Shown: positions 16,999 to 24,704, counted from the stretch's first letter. The stretch: DNA of 64,000 bases from Vibrio sp. qd031 (GCF_002100145.1 NZ_JXQD01000024.1:188094-252093); one strand, 5' to 3'. Notes: a model not told the origin generated them from the sequence alone. Translations and numbers: made by a program.

Positions 16999-17635
16999 AT
17001 GAGACGCACGCGCATCGCCCACTCTGATCTAATGACTATCGCCAAACAGTCATTCAACCCGAGCTCAGCAGCGATTCGCGATATTCAAATACTACAACAA
17101 TCTGTCGGAAATCATTGTCCCAATATTCACAAAAAAAGAGTTATGTCTCTGATACTTGCTACTAAAAGCGTTCTCGATGGTGCCGATCTGTCTCTCACCA
17201 CGTTAGGGCGCAACCTTGATACCAAAACCGGCGTATAGCATGCCATTAAACGCCTCGACAGATTACTCGGAAACAGCCGCCTTATTTCTTCGGCCAATCC
17301 TTGGGCTGTGGTGCTCGTTGATTAGTCGGATGTTAGAGAGCAAATGCGCTGCATGACCCTTAGTGCTTCCATTGCTGTCGATGGTCGGCCTGTCACTCTC
17401 TATGAGCAAGTCTTCGAATACAAAGACTACAACTCACCGAGACGTGTTGATAAAACAAAAGGATGCAGTATGGAAGTGAAACAAATCCTTTTATCTCGAT
17501 GCCTGCATTAAACCCAAACACCTGGCCTCTTGCTTGCTTTCGAGACGCGGCTCATTGCCTTGCCAAGCTTACCTTTACAAAGCGAGTGAAAAGGGTCGCA
17601 TAGCCGATTGGCCCTGACCTTTCCCCCTAAATTAG
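16999..17635 (+). pseudogene. Degenerate IS4-family transposase remnant
   Basis: The plus strand reads ...ADLSLTTLGRNLDTKTGV-stop-HAIKRLDRLLGNS... then WAVVLVD-stop-SDVREQ and SIAVDGRPVTLYEQVFEYKD. This is the conserved DDE core order of IS4-family transposases (LTALGRNL, HAIKRVDRLLGN, VLVDWSDV, AVDGRSVTLYE). TAG has replaced codons in HAIKR's upstream position and the Trp of VDWSDV. A shifted, decayed tail (YKASEKGRIADWP) runs to ~17610. The 3' part is replaced by an IS91 fragment. Confidence 0.78.
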
Positions 17636-18052
17636 CTACTTGTCTTGCAGCACACATTCCCAAAGGGCTTACAACGTGTACGAGGCTACGGCTTCTTAAG
17701 AGGGCAAGCACGACATATCCTAAGCCGTATTCAATGGTTACTGGTTGGCGATAGCCTTCAAAAATTCTTATTCACACTGGCAAAAAAAGCAAAGCAGTAC
17801 GCGCCTATCCCTGCTATCAGCATGAGATGGGGTGCGTTGAGGCCACGCGACCGAGATAGCCGAAAGGCTGAGATAATAAGGATAACTTGAGAAAGGAGAA
17901 GCAATAACAAAAAGCCAAGGAAATTAACGCTAACCTGCTGATAATATGTCATTTTAGGTCTTATACGACAGCGTTCGCCTTGAGAAAAGTATCAAGGCGT
18001 GACTACCTGAGCCGACAATCGCACTATTTACTTATATAGAGACAACGGGCTT
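17636..18052 (+). mobile_element. IS91-family remnant, copy 1 (transposase 3' end and right end)
   Basis: Begins inside the transposase (LLVLQHTFPKGLQRVRGYGF), continues through SRIQWLLVGDSLQK, frameshifts near 17790 and runs to the right-end hairpin GCCTTGAGAAAAGTATCAAGGC (17978-17999) and the terminus ACAACGGGCTT. The next bases are GTTCAAC of an attC-like site. Fused upstream to the IS4 remnant. Confidence 0.82.
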
Positions 18053-18110
18053 GTTCAACACTCGGGATTTAACGCTGGCTGGCGCAGCGCATAATCCTTA
18101 TATGTTAGTT
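18053..18110 (-). other. attC-like site, copy 1
   Basis: Minus strand: TAAC box, stem GGATTATGCGCTG / CAGCGTTAAATCC with a 7-nt loop, GTTGAAC box. Nearly identical to the sites at 20258, 22584 and 23382. It closes the toxin-antitoxin cassette to its right. Confidence 0.65.
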
Positions 18111-18199
18111 TGCGTGCCAAAGTGACACAAAGATTGATTATTGCACACTTTAAGACCACAATACCCATGTGACACTTTGACACAACAGGAGATATAATT
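18111..18199 (+). promoter_or_regulatory. Promoter/operator of the DUF1778-GNAT pair
   Basis: Two inverted GTGACAC-centred elements, AAAGTGACACA (18119-18129) and TGTGACACTTT (18178-18188), flank the presumed promoter. A ribosome site AGGAG lies 9 nt before the antitoxin ATG. The arrangement suggests autorepression by the ribbon-helix-helix antitoxin. Confidence 0.55.
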
Positions 18200-18472
18200 A
18201 TGGCTACTACTTTGCCTCGCATCACCGCTAGAGTTGATGTCGACACACAAGACTTACTTGCTAAGGCTGCCGCGATCGCTGGCATGTCTAGCATCAACTC
18301 GTTTGTTCTAAGCGCTGCAATCGAAAAAGCCAAACAAGTCATCGAACGTGAACAGGCTTTAAAACTGAGCCAAGCTGACGCTATGTTGCTGATGGAAGCT
18401 TTAGACCGCCCTGCTACACAGAACTCAAAACTAAAAGCTGCTGCTGATCGATACGAGAGCAAAACTCAATGA
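18200..18472 (+). CDS. DUF1778 antitoxin (TacA/AtaR type)
   Basis: 90 residues. N-terminal ribbon-helix-helix (PRITARVDVDTQDLLAKAAA, SINSFVLSAAIEKAKQVIER) binds the operator; the C-terminal tail (LSQADAMLLMEALDRPATQN) is the toxin-neutralising region of this family. Its last four bases overlap the GNAT toxin start. Plus strand, i.e. opposite to the array's reading direction, with its own promoter, as is usual for toxin-antitoxin cassettes. Confidence 0.93.
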   Translation: MATTLPRITARVDVDTQDLLAKAAAIAGMSSINSFVLSAAIEKAKQVIEREQALKLSQADAMLLMEALDRPATQNSKLKAAADRYESKTQ

Positions 18473-18966
18473 TGAATACGGTACTTCTAGATAAAGCTAA
18501 ACACGATAGAAACCGATTCAACTGTGGTATCGAAGCTCTCAATAATTACTTAAAAGTAATGGCGAGTCAGCAAGCAAAAAAAGACAACACCAGAACGTTT
18601 GTTTTGGAAGATGATAACGACAACTCACATGTCATCGGCTTTTACACGCTAACAATGACGCCAATTGACTTAAAGGAATTGCCCGATAAGTTACAAAAAA
18701 AACACCAATCATCCACCTCTGGTGGTCTGATTGCCCGCCTTGCTGTCGATGGCCGATACAAAGGGAAAGGCTTTGGTGAGTGGCTGCTTATTGACGCACT
18801 CAGAAAGCTATTAGCTGCAAGTGATAGCGTTGCATTTCCAGTTGTTATCGTTGATGCCAAAGACGGTGCGAAACACTTCTATGAACGCTATGGTTTTCAA
18901 GCATTTGAAGACGCTGAAAACAAACTCTTCATCACCATTGCTGATGTGAGAGCAAGCTTAGGCTAG
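18469..18966 (+). CDS. GNAT-type tRNA-acetylating toxin (TacT/AtaT family)
   Basis: 165 residues. The acetyl-CoA loop is VDGRYKGKGFGEWLL (~97-111) and the conserved late Tyr is in HFYERYGFQAF; the N-terminal FNCGIEALNNYLKVMASQQA is diagnostic of the family. Known members acetylate the amino group of aminoacyl-tRNAs and stop translation; DUF1778 partners block this. ATGA overlap with the antitoxin. All catalytic landmarks look intact, so the module is probably active. A minor alternative start is the second ATG. Confidence 0.93.
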   Translation: MMNTVLLDKAKHDRNRFNCGIEALNNYLKVMASQQAKKDNTRTFVLEDDNDNSHVIGFYTLTMTPIDLKELPDKLQKKHQSSTSGGLIARLAVDGRYKGKGFGEWLLIDALRKLLAASDSVAFPVVIVDAKDGAKHFYERYGFQAFEDAENKLFITIADVRASLG

Positions 18967-18985
18967 TTAATCGCTAGCCTTTAGC

Positions 18986-19083
18986 AATCAACGCCGCAAT
19001 AAGCGGACAAAGTAGTTGGCTACACTTGTTGAGGAACGAAACAGAGTCAACTATTTTTGTTCCGTTTAATTGCCTTGTTGAAC
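18986..19083 (-). other. attC site (long type)
   Basis: Minus strand GTTCAACAAGGCAATTAAACGG ... CCGCTTATTGCGGCGTTGA. The arms AAACGGAACAAAAATAGTTG and CAACTACTTTGTCCGCTT pair imperfectly, as in the attC at 27741. R'' = GTTCAAC, R' = GTTGATT. This is the 5' boundary of the DUF1778/GNAT cassette. Confidence 0.75.
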
Positions 19084-20257
19084 GAAGCCGCTCCGCGGCA
19101 GAGCAAAACGTAAAAGCACCATACTTCTTGTTACTCCATCACTCGATGGTAAACAAAGGAGTTACGACTTTGAACACCAACGAACTTGCTCGATACAACA
19201 CGCTCTATAAACAACACCTTACCAACCTTAAACTGCAAGGTAAACGGCCTGCCACCATGGATGCCTATTCTCGTGCGGTGCGCCGCATCAGCCACTTCTT
19301 TGATTGCAGCCCCGATTCACTTACCACTTCTCAGCTCAAGCAGTACTTTGCTCGTCTGATTGAAACTCACTCCTGGAGTACCGTTAAGCTCGACCGCAAC
19401 GGCTTACAGTTTTTCTATCGCTATACCCTAGACAAGCAGTGGGAGTGGCTAAACATCGTCAGGCCACCTCGCACTAAAAAATTACCCGATGTCATCCCGG
19501 CCCCTCAGGTCGCACTGCTCATCACCATGACTCGCCAGCGCCGCTATCAGGTCTTTTTCCTGACGTTATATTCTATGGGGCTTCGACTCGGTGAGGCGCT
19601 TAACCTGACCGTTCAAGATATTGATGCACACTCAATGCAAGTGCACATTCGAGACGGTAAAGGAGGCAAAGGCCAATCTGCACTGGAGTACTTGTCACGA
19701 TACCTGTATCGAGGGGTACTCCCTGACCAAAACATCGTGAGCGTTGAAAATGATACCGTGACCTTCCGCTACCGAGAAAGCAAAACCAAACAGTGGACGA
19801 CGCGAACACTGCCTACCCTTCAATTCTTGCTACTTGTCTTGCAGCACACATTACCAAAGGGCTTACAACGTGTACGAAACTACGGCTTTTTAAGAGGGCA
19901 AGCACGACATATCCTGAGCCGTATTCAATGGTTACTGGTTGGCGATAGCCTTCATAAACTCTTATTCACACTGCCAAAAAAGAGCAAAGCAGTACGTGTC
20001 TGTCCCTGCTGTCAGCATGAGATGGGGTGCGTTGGGATCACGCGACCGATATAGCCGAAAGGCTGAGACAATAAGGATAATGATGATAACTTAAGAAAGG
20101 AGAAGCGATACCAAAAAGCCAAGTAAATAAACGCTAACCTGCTGATAAGATGTCACTTTAGGTCTTATCACGACAGCGTTCGCCTTGAGGAAAGTATCAA
20201 GGCGTGACTACCTGAGCCGCCAATCGCACAATTTACTTATATAGAGACAACGGGCTT
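19084..20257 (+). mobile_element. IS91-family element, copy 2 (internally deleted)
   Basis: Starts right after the GTTGAAC core of an attC and ends at ACAACGGGCTT next to GTTCAAC of another. It holds a tyrosine-recombinase start fused to the Y2 transposase end (see the pseudogene), then the shared tail: CCGAAAGGCTGAGA..., right-end hairpin GCCTTGAGGAAAGTATCAAGGC (20183-20204). IS91 elements insert beside GAAC/GTTC-type tetramers, which fits both borders. Confidence 0.8.
19170..20054 (+). pseudogene. Tyrosine recombinase fused to IS91-type transposase C-terminus
   Basis: From TTG 19170 (AAAGGAG 8 nt upstream) ~168 codons encode an XerC-like recombinase: SAM-like N-domain (KRPATMDAYSRAVRRISHFF), then GLRLGEALNLTVQDID with the first catalytic Arg and HIRDGKGGK. 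The HxxR and Tyr box are missing. At ~19674 the frame continues as the end of an IS91 transposase: YLSRYLYRG, VTFRYRESKTKQWTTRTLP, RNYGFLRGQARHILSRIQWL, CPCCQHEMGCVG. IS91-like elements with an upstream tyrosine recombinase are known, so an in-frame deletion between adjacent genes is the simplest origin. Neither enzyme should work. Confidence 0.82.
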
Positions 20258-20315
20258 GTTCAACACTCGGGATTTAACGCTGGCTGGCGCAGCGCTTAAT
20301 CCTTATTTGTTAAAC
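20258..20315 (-). other. attC-like site, copy 2
   Basis: Minus strand GTTTAAC - AAATAAGGATTAAGCGCTG - loop - CAGCGTTAAATCC - CGAGTGTTGAAC. Both boxes fit R'' RYYYAAC and R' GTTRRRY exactly (GTTTAAC and GTTGAAC), 58 nt overall, close to the minimum attC length. It overlaps the stop codon of the tautomerase-like gene. Confidence 0.68.
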
Positions 20316-20696
20316 GTTTACCTGATATTTTAGATCTGCAACTTCATCACCAGTGATCCCACGAAAACCCCAGCAGTGTTTCGGTTGCTCTTTTATTGTA
20401 ATTTCAACGTCAATTGGCTTAATACCAAGATCGGACTCGATATTTGAGAATAGGCTTTTTATCAGGGCCTTTTTCGTTTCGATTTGACGCCCTTCCATCA
20501 TGTTAATTTCAATGACTAAATAAGCATCGCTTCGACCACTTGGATAATAGAAATTTTCTTTATCCAATGGTATAAACCTATGAACACGCTTGTCTTCAGG
20601 CATTCCCAACACCGATTTCATTGATTTATGAATAGAGTCTGAGAGTCTCGCTTTTATCGGGTTTAGATTTTCTTTTATTCCATATATGACGATCAT
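20310..20696 (-). CDS. Tautomerase-like cassette protein lacking Pro1
   Basis: 128 residues from ATG 20696, set by AGGAAA eight nt upstream; codons further upstream lie in an IS110 end. The sequence (KRVHRFIPLDKENFYYPSGR, SDAYLVIEINMMEGRQIETK, PIDVEITIKEQPKHCWGFRG) matches the longer 4-oxalocrotonate tautomerase-like family. Active members begin Met-Pro and use the processed Pro1 as catalytic base; here the start is MIVIYGI, so classical tautomerase chemistry is unlikely. Cassette position: stop codon inside the attC, attC core CGTTATAC before the start. Confidence 0.75.
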   Translation of the reverse strand: MIVIYGIKENLNPIKARLSDSIHKSMKSVLGMPEDKRVHRFIPLDKENFYYPSGRSDAYLVIEINMMEGRQIETKKALIKSLFSNIESDLGIKPIDVEITIKEQPKHCWGFRGITGDEVADLKYQVNV

Positions 20697-20722
20697 CGTG
20701 ATTTCCTCGTAAACGTATAACG

Positions 20723-20910
20723 AATGACATGGATTCCCCTCCCGAGGATCTGCCACAGCTATGTAGCACTTAACTACACCGGAGGCACCACCACTGATTA
20801 TTCTTATTTCTGCGGTATCGATCTAGCTAAAAAACCACTTTAGTCTTCATGCTGTTGACCAAAATAGTAAGGTCATTCTTCACAAATCAGCAACCCGCTC
20901 TAAACTACTG
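20723..20910 (+). mobile_element. IS110-family remnant, copy A
   Basis: Begins AATGACATGGATTCCCC right after ACG of an attC core; contains the transposase start (DYSYFCGIDLAK) with one extra A that frameshifts it into a stop. Homology with copies B and C ends at the last bases before the YoeB stop codon. Confidence 0.78.
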
Positions 20911-20911
20911 T

Positions 20912-21184
20912 TTAGTAGTGGTAACGACACGAAATTATTGTTATCGCTTGATCATCGACTGCGTAAACAAGCCTATTAGTGTCATCAATACGACGAGACC
21001 AAAAACCGGATAAGTTCTCTTTTAACGGCTCTGGTTTACCGATACCCTCAAATGGAGAGCGCTTAACATCACTGATGAGTTTATTGATGCGCTTTAGTGT
21101 TTTCTTGTCTTGAGTTTGCCAATATAGATAGTCATCCCAAGCGTCATCAGTCCACGACAGTAGACGCTGACTACTACTCATCAA
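20912..21184 (-). CDS. yoeB: YoeB/Txe-family toxin
   Basis: 90 residues. The whole protein aligns with YoeB: LLSWTDDAWDDYLYWQTQDK, RINKLISDVKRSPFEGIGKP, GFWSRRIDDTNRLVYAV and the C-terminal CRYHY, which carries the catalytic His-Tyr end. YoeB is a ribosome-dependent mRNA interferase neutralised by YefM. Start overlaps the antitoxin stop by 11 nt (or 8 nt if the second ATG is used). Its 3' end abuts an IS110 fragment, which took the natural downstream attC, but the coding sequence is intact. Confidence 0.95.
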   Translation of the reverse strand: MMSSSQRLLSWTDDAWDDYLYWQTQDKKTLKRINKLISDVKRSPFEGIGKPEPLKENLSGFWSRRIDDTNRLVYAVDDQAITIISCRYHY

Positions 21185-21428
21185 TTAACTCTCGTGCTGT
21201 TGTTTTACCAGCACGGTACTGTGTTATCGAACGGTTTAAGTGTTCAGCATTTTGAGGAGAGCGTAGTAAGTGCACTGTCTCCATAAGGCTATTGTAGTAG
21301 TCTAAAGACATGACCACAGCATCTTCAGAATCACGGCGTGTAATAACTGTTGTATCAGCGTCATTAACTACACCGTCCAAAACAGCTTTAAGACCGTTTC
21401 TAGCTTCAGTAAAAGATACGATTCTCAT
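21174..21428 (-). CDS. yefM: YefM/Phd-family antitoxin
   Basis: 84 residues from ATG 21428, chosen because GGAGG sits 7 nt upstream. MRIVSFTEARNGLKAVLDGV and DTTVITRRDSEDAVVMSLDY are the DNA-binding Phd/YefM fold; the C-terminal LLRSPQNAEHLNRSITQYRA is the toxin-binding tail. First gene of the operon with yoeB. Upstream minus-strand elements TGTACA (twice) and a -10 TATACT with 17-nt spacing look like an autoregulated promoter. Confidence 0.94.
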   Translation of the reverse strand: MRIVSFTEARNGLKAVLDGVVNDADTTVITRRDSEDAVVMSLDYYNSLMETVHLLRSPQNAEHLNRSITQYRAGKTTARELIDE

Positions 21429-21515
21429 AAGAACCTCCACATGTACATTTAATCGAACAAGTATAGCCCCCACCACTCTACTTGTACACTATATTGAACA
21501 TGTGATGTTAATAGG
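21429..21515 (-). promoter_or_regulatory. yefM-yoeB promoter/operator
   Basis: Minus strand: TGTACA, 17 nt, TATACT, with a second TGTACA just before the ribosome site and a further palindromic ACATGT upstream. Repeated TGTACA palindromes are the known recognition core of YefM-YoeB repressors. Confidence 0.65.
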
Positions 21516-21535
21516 GCAACTAACGAATGACATGG

Positions 21536-22068
21536 ATTCCCCCTCCCGAGCATCTACCACTGTTATGTAGTACCCAACTCCACCGGAGGCACCATGTCTG
21601 AATATTCTTATTTCTGCAGTATCGACTTAGCTAAAAACCACTTTAGTCTTCATGCTGTTGACCAAAATGGTGAAGTCATTCTTCATAAATCAGTTACCCG
21701 CTCTAAACTACTGACTACCTCAGCAAATATGCCACTCATGCGTATAGATGTTGAACCGTGTGTTGGTGCACATTATGGGGCAAGAACACTCAATAAACTG
21801 GGACACGATACCCGTATTATGGCCGTTAAATATGTGTTCCCATATCGAACTAAAGGAAAGAACGACCTGACTGACGCTGTCGCTATTTTCGAAGCAGTAC
21901 AGCGCCCTTCCACTCACTTCGTACCCGTTAAATCTCCTAAGCAACAAGCCATATTGTCAGTGCATAGAATGAAAGAGCATTGGGTTCGCGAGCGTACCGC
22001 GCTTATGAACCGCATGCGTGCCTTGCTTTCTGAGTTTGGGCTAGTCATACCGGTCGTTCTTCATTGAT
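21536..22068 (+). mobile_element. IS110-family remnant, copy B (longest)
   Basis: Starts AATGACATGGATTCCCCC after an attC core (TAACG). From ATG 21594 it encodes the N-terminal 157 residues of an IS110/IS1111-type transposase: SIDLAKNHFSLHAVDQNGEV with the first catalytic Asp, ALMNRMRALLSEFGLVIPV, plus TKGKNDLTDAVAIFEAVQRP. The C-terminal half with the conserved Ser is lost where an IS91 fragment begins at 22069. Confidence 0.85.
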
Positions 22069-22583
22069 GTTGAAAATGATACCGTGACCTTCCGCTACCG
22101 AGAAAGCAAAACCAAACAGTGGACGACGCGAACACTGCCCACCCTTCAATTCTTGCTACTTGTCTTGCAGCACACATTACCAAAAGGCTTACAACGTGTA
22201 CGAGACTACGGCTTCTTAAGAGGGCAAGCACGACATACCCTGAGCCGTATTCAATGGTTACTGGTGGGCGATAGCCTTCAAAAAGTCTTATTCACACTGG
22301 CAAAAAAGAGCAAAGCAGTACGTGTCTGTCCATGCTGTCAGCATGAGATGGGGTGCGTTGGGATCACACGACCGAGATAGCCGAAAGGCTGAGATAATAA
22401 GGATAATGATGATAACTTGAGAAAGGAAAAACGACACCAAAAAGCCAAGTAAATAAACGCTAACCTGCTGATAAGATGTCACTTTAGGTCTTATCACGAC
22501 AGCGTTCGCCTTGAGGAAAGTATCAAGGCGTGACTACCTGAGCCGACAATCGCACAATTTACTTATAGAGAGACAACGGGCTT
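22069..22583 (+). mobile_element. IS91-family remnant, copy 3
   Basis: Begins VENDTVTFRYRESKTKQ of the Y2 transposase in an intact frame to ~22380 (CPCCQHEMGCVGITRPR), then the common non-coding tail, right-end hairpin GCCTTGAGGAAAGTATCAAGGC (22510-22531) and terminus ACAACGGGCTT before GTTCAAC. The tail between 22380 and 22583 is almost identical to copy 2, suggesting recent spread or gene conversion. Confidence 0.83.
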
Positions 22584-22641
22584 GTTCAACACTCGGGATT
22601 TAACGCTGGCTGGCGCAGCGCTTGATCCTTATTTGTTAGTT
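22584..22641 (-). other. attC-like site, copy 3
   Basis: Same hairpin and boxes as copy 2 (one base change in the stem). It borders the RelB-ParE-type cassette. Confidence 0.65.
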
Positions 22642-22694
22642 GCACGCTCCATAGACCAGTGCTAACATTTGTACACACAACAAAGGAGCATACA

Positions 22695-22979
22695 ATGGAT
22701 ACTCGAATTCAATTCCGTGTTGATGAAGAAACAAAGCGATTAGCCCAGCAAATGGCAGAAAGCCAAGGCCGTACTCTGAGCGATGCTTGCCGTGAGCTCA
22801 CCGAGCAACTTGCTGAACAGCAGAGAAAAACATTATCTCACGACTCTTGGTTAACAAACCAAGTGAACTTGGCATTTGATAAATACGATTCAGGGAAGTC
22901 GGCTTTCGTTGATGATGTTTCTGCAAAATCTCAGATGGAGATTCGAAAAGCCAGAATTCGTAGCCGAGGAAAGCAATGA
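22695..22979 (+). CDS. RelB/DinJ-family antitoxin
   Basis: 94 residues from ATG 22695 (AAAGGAG 8 nt upstream). MDTRIQFRVDEETKRLAQQM is the ribbon-helix-helix of RelB/DinJ antitoxins; the charged C-terminus (FVDDVSAKSQMEIRKARIRS) is toxin-binding. Overlaps the toxin gene by 4 nt (ATGA). Plus strand, with its own promoter between the attC-like site and the start. Confidence 0.9.
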   Translation: MDTRIQFRVDEETKRLAQQMAESQGRTLSDACRELTEQLAEQQRKTLSHDSWLTNQVNLAFDKYDSGKSAFVDDVSAKSQMEIRKARIRSRGKQ

Positions 22980-23254
22980 TTCTGTGGGAAGAAGAATCTC
23001 TAAACGATCGCGAGAAGATCTTTGAATTTCTCTTTGACTTCAACCCAGAAGCTGCGGAAAAGACTGATGAACTCATTGAAGCTAAAGTGAAGAACCTTGC
23101 AGAGCAACCGCTAATGGGTGTTCAACGAGATGGTTTCAGAGGAAGGCTACTCATTATTCCTGAGATTTCAATGATAGTTTCATACTGGATAGAAGGTGAC
23201 ATCATCCGCATTATGAGAGTTTTACACCAGAAACAAAAATTCCCTAATGATTGA
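22976..23254 (+). CDS. RelE/ParE-superfamily toxin
   Basis: 92 residues: LWEEESLNDREKIFEFLFDF at the start, NLAEQPLMGVQRDGFRGRLL in the middle and SYWIEGDIIRIMRVLHQKQK at the end follow the RelE/ParE fold. Whether it cleaves mRNA or poisons gyrase cannot be decided; the end IRIMRVLHQKQKFP is like ParE-type members. Translationally coupled to the antitoxin. About 20 nt after its stop the plus strand reads CTAACGC, an attC core on the minus strand, closing the cassette. Confidence 0.9.
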   Translation: MILWEEESLNDREKIFEFLFDFNPEAAEKTDELIEAKVKNLAEQPLMGVQRDGFRGRLLIIPEISMIVSYWIEGDIIRIMRVLHQKQKFPND

Positions 23255-23289
23255 TGCTTGCTCAGTGCAACTAACGCTAAGCTATAGCG

Positions 23290-23381
23290 AGTTCGGTACG
23301 CGTTCGCCTTGAGAAAAGTATCAAGGCGTGACCACCTGAGCCGACAATCGCACAATTTACTTATATAGAGACAACGGGCTT
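23290..23381 (+). mobile_element. IS91-family right-end fragment, copy 4
   Basis: Only the last ~90 bp: hairpin GCCTTGAGAAAAGTATCAAGGC (23310-23331) through ACAACGGGCTT, again stopping at GTTCAAC. The left side joins an attC half (CTAACGCTAAGCTATAGCG). Confidence 0.75.
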
Positions 23382-23439
23382 GTTCAACACTCGGGATTTA
23401 ACGCTGGCTGACGCAGCGCTTAATCTTTATTTGTTAGCC
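23382..23439 (-). other. attC-like site, copy 4
   Basis: Hairpin as in copies 1-3 with two base changes; directly follows the brnA stop codon on the minus strand, so it is the attC of the brnTA cassette. Confidence 0.68.
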
Positions 23440-23441
23440 GT

Positions 23442-23684
23442 TTAGTTTGAAGTGTGGTGGTGAGCTACATTTTCAAGCCTTTCAGCCAACCAAATCTTGA
23501 TGATTGACTGTCTTGTAACACCTACTCGACTAGCTTCACGGTCTAATGACTCTAACATCCATGCTGGGAAGTCAACATTGGCTCGTTTCTGTTTTTGCAT
23601 TGGACGCTTAACTTTAGATAAATCTAGATCACCTAAAATGTCATCGTCACTTTCAAACTTGGCATCAAACTCATGCGCTTTCAT
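23442..23684 (-). CDS. brnA: BrnA-family antitoxin
   Basis: 80 residues. The C-terminal ribbon-helix-helix (RANVDFPAWMLESLDREASR, VGVTRQSIIKIWLAERLE) matches BrnA; the N-terminal half (AKFESDDDILGDLDLSKVKR) is acidic and wraps the toxin. BrnA is unusual in lying downstream of its toxin gene, as here; the start overlaps the end of brnT by 14 nt. The BrnT-BrnA complex represses the operon. Confidence 0.9.
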   Translation of the reverse strand: MKAHEFDAKFESDDDILGDLDLSKVKRPMQKQKRANVDFPAWMLESLDREASRVGVTRQSIIKIWLAERLENVAHHHTSN

Positions 23685-23937
23685 ATAAGTTTACCTCCGC
23701 TTTGCGTGAGTGTCTGACTGAAATGATCCGAATATTTAACCCACGATATGTAATGACACCAGACCAGTGCTTGCCATTGAGCATACCGATGACTAAATAT
23801 CTAGGCTCATCGCTCGTTCTTACAGGGTTCTCTATAAGATTAGAGTCGCTCCACAAACCTTGAACTGTATAGAAATCAACTCCATGCTTCTCAAAGTTTG
23901 ACCTGCTTTTGTTTTCATCAGATTCAAATTTAACAAT
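23671..23937 (-). CDS. brnT: BrnT-family RNase toxin, non-standard start
   Basis: The frame encodes KFESDENKSRSNFEKHGVDF, ENPVRTSDEPRYLVIGMLNG and VITYRGLNIRIISVRHSRKA, i.e. a full BrnT toxin (RelE fold, cleaves RNA). Family proteins start Met-(Ile/Val)-Lys-Phe; here the codon in that place is ATT (23935-23937) and a TAA closes the frame four codons earlier. So translation must start at ATT, or at an internal TTG, or the start was lost by one substitution. Rest of the gene is intact, 88 residues. Confidence 0.8.
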   Translation of the reverse strand: MVKFESDENKSRSNFEKHGVDFYTVQGLWSDSNLIENPVRTSDEPRYLVIGMLNGKHWSGVITYRGLNIRIISVRHSRKAEVNLYESA

Positions 23938-23965
23938 GAGTAAAAATTACACCCTTTTTACTCAT
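23936..23965. promoter_or_regulatory. brnTA operator
   Basis: Perfect inverted repeat ATGAGTAAAAA-N8-TTTTTACTCAT that abuts and overlaps the brnT start codon. A natural binding site for the BrnTA repressor complex. The rest of 23966-24061 shows no gene. Confidence 0.7.
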
Positions 23966-24061
23966 TTAGAAAATTGTACATTAGTTGAAAATTTTGGGAA
24001 TGGCTAACGCCTTTGATAATCGGCGCGTCTTTTTGCTAGGGTAACGTAATTGATTAACTTG

Positions 24062-24376
24062 TTATAGCTCTGCGATGTGCGACAGGGTTTCTGGGTGGCG
24101 CTGTACCAACTTTAGAAGGGTGACAGCTTGTCCATTTGGAGCACTACGCCCCTGCTCCCAATTTTCCAACGTTCGCGATGATGTATGTAGTAAACGAGCA
24201 AATACACCACGAGACATATTAAACTGCTCACGAATGCTTACAATTTCATCAGGTGAGATATCTAGCTCACTGATGTCATTAACTTGATGAGTTTTCAGAG
24301 TTACCTTACCCTCTGAATACTCCTTGGCTTCAACAAGTGCTGAACTTAGTTCTGCAAATAGATCACGATTGCTCAT
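24062..24376 (-). CDS. higA: HigA-2-type antitoxin
   Basis: 104 residues. C-terminal XRE helix-turn-helix (VSIREQFNMSRGVFARLLHT, SSRTLENWEQGRSAPNGQAV) and an intrinsically flexible N-terminus (RDLFAELSSALVEAKEYSEG), the layout of V. cholerae HigA2. Downstream of its toxin, as in all higBA operons, overlapping it by 14 nt. Binds operators upstream of higB. Confidence 0.93.
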   Translation of the reverse strand: MSNRDLFAELSSALVEAKEYSEGKVTLKTHQVNDISELDISPDEIVSIREQFNMSRGVFARLLHTSSRTLENWEQGRSAPNGQAVTLLKLVQRHPETLSHIAEL

Positions 24377-24695
24377 TGTGCCACGCCTCCATAAAAGCCT
24401 TTAACTGTTTCTTTTGATCTGAGGTTAAGTCTGACATTTCATTTTTGCCGTAAATGGTCAACAAATAAAAACGACGCTTTTCATCGAAGAAGTAATAGAT
24501 AACACGTGAACCACCACGCTTGCCCTTACCTTTACTTGCAACTCGAATCTTTCGCAAACCACCTGTACCTTGAATTACGTCACCTTGCTTTGGTTTCGAC
24601 ATAAGTTCAGCTTGGAACAGCCGAAACTCCTCGTCACTGAGGTATTCATTTCGGTACTTTTCAAATATGGTTGATTCAACAAATACACTTTCCAT
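24363..24695 (-). CDS. higB: HigB-2-type mRNA interferase toxin
   Basis: 110 residues from ATG 24695. MESVFVESTIFEKYRNEYLS, GDVIQGTGGLRKIRVASKGK, VIYYFFDEKRRFYLLTIYGK and EMSDLTSDQKKQLKAFMEAW correspond closely to V. cholerae HigB2, a ribosome-dependent mRNA cleaving toxin of the RelE fold. The open frame extends 44 codons further up, but those codons cross the operators and an IS110 end and are not part of the protein. No strong ribosome site is seen. Confidence 0.93.
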   Translation of the reverse strand: MESVFVESTIFEKYRNEYLSDEEFRLFQAELMSKPKQGDVIQGTGGLRKIRVASKGKGKRGGSRVIYYFFDEKRRFYLLTIYGKNEMSDLTSDQKKQLKAFMEAWHNEQS

Positions 24696-24704
24696 AAGCA
24701 AAGT

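Noticed and set aside
19170..19673. Integron integrase IntI
   Set aside because: The recombinase lacks the IntI-specific extra helix region, is truncated, and belongs to the IS91-type element.
16569..23439. Regularly similar repeats resembling a CRISPR array
   Set aside because: The repeats are 58-bp attC-like hairpins plus IS91 ends, spaced by 0.8 to 2.3 kb with genes between; no short spacers and no cas genes.
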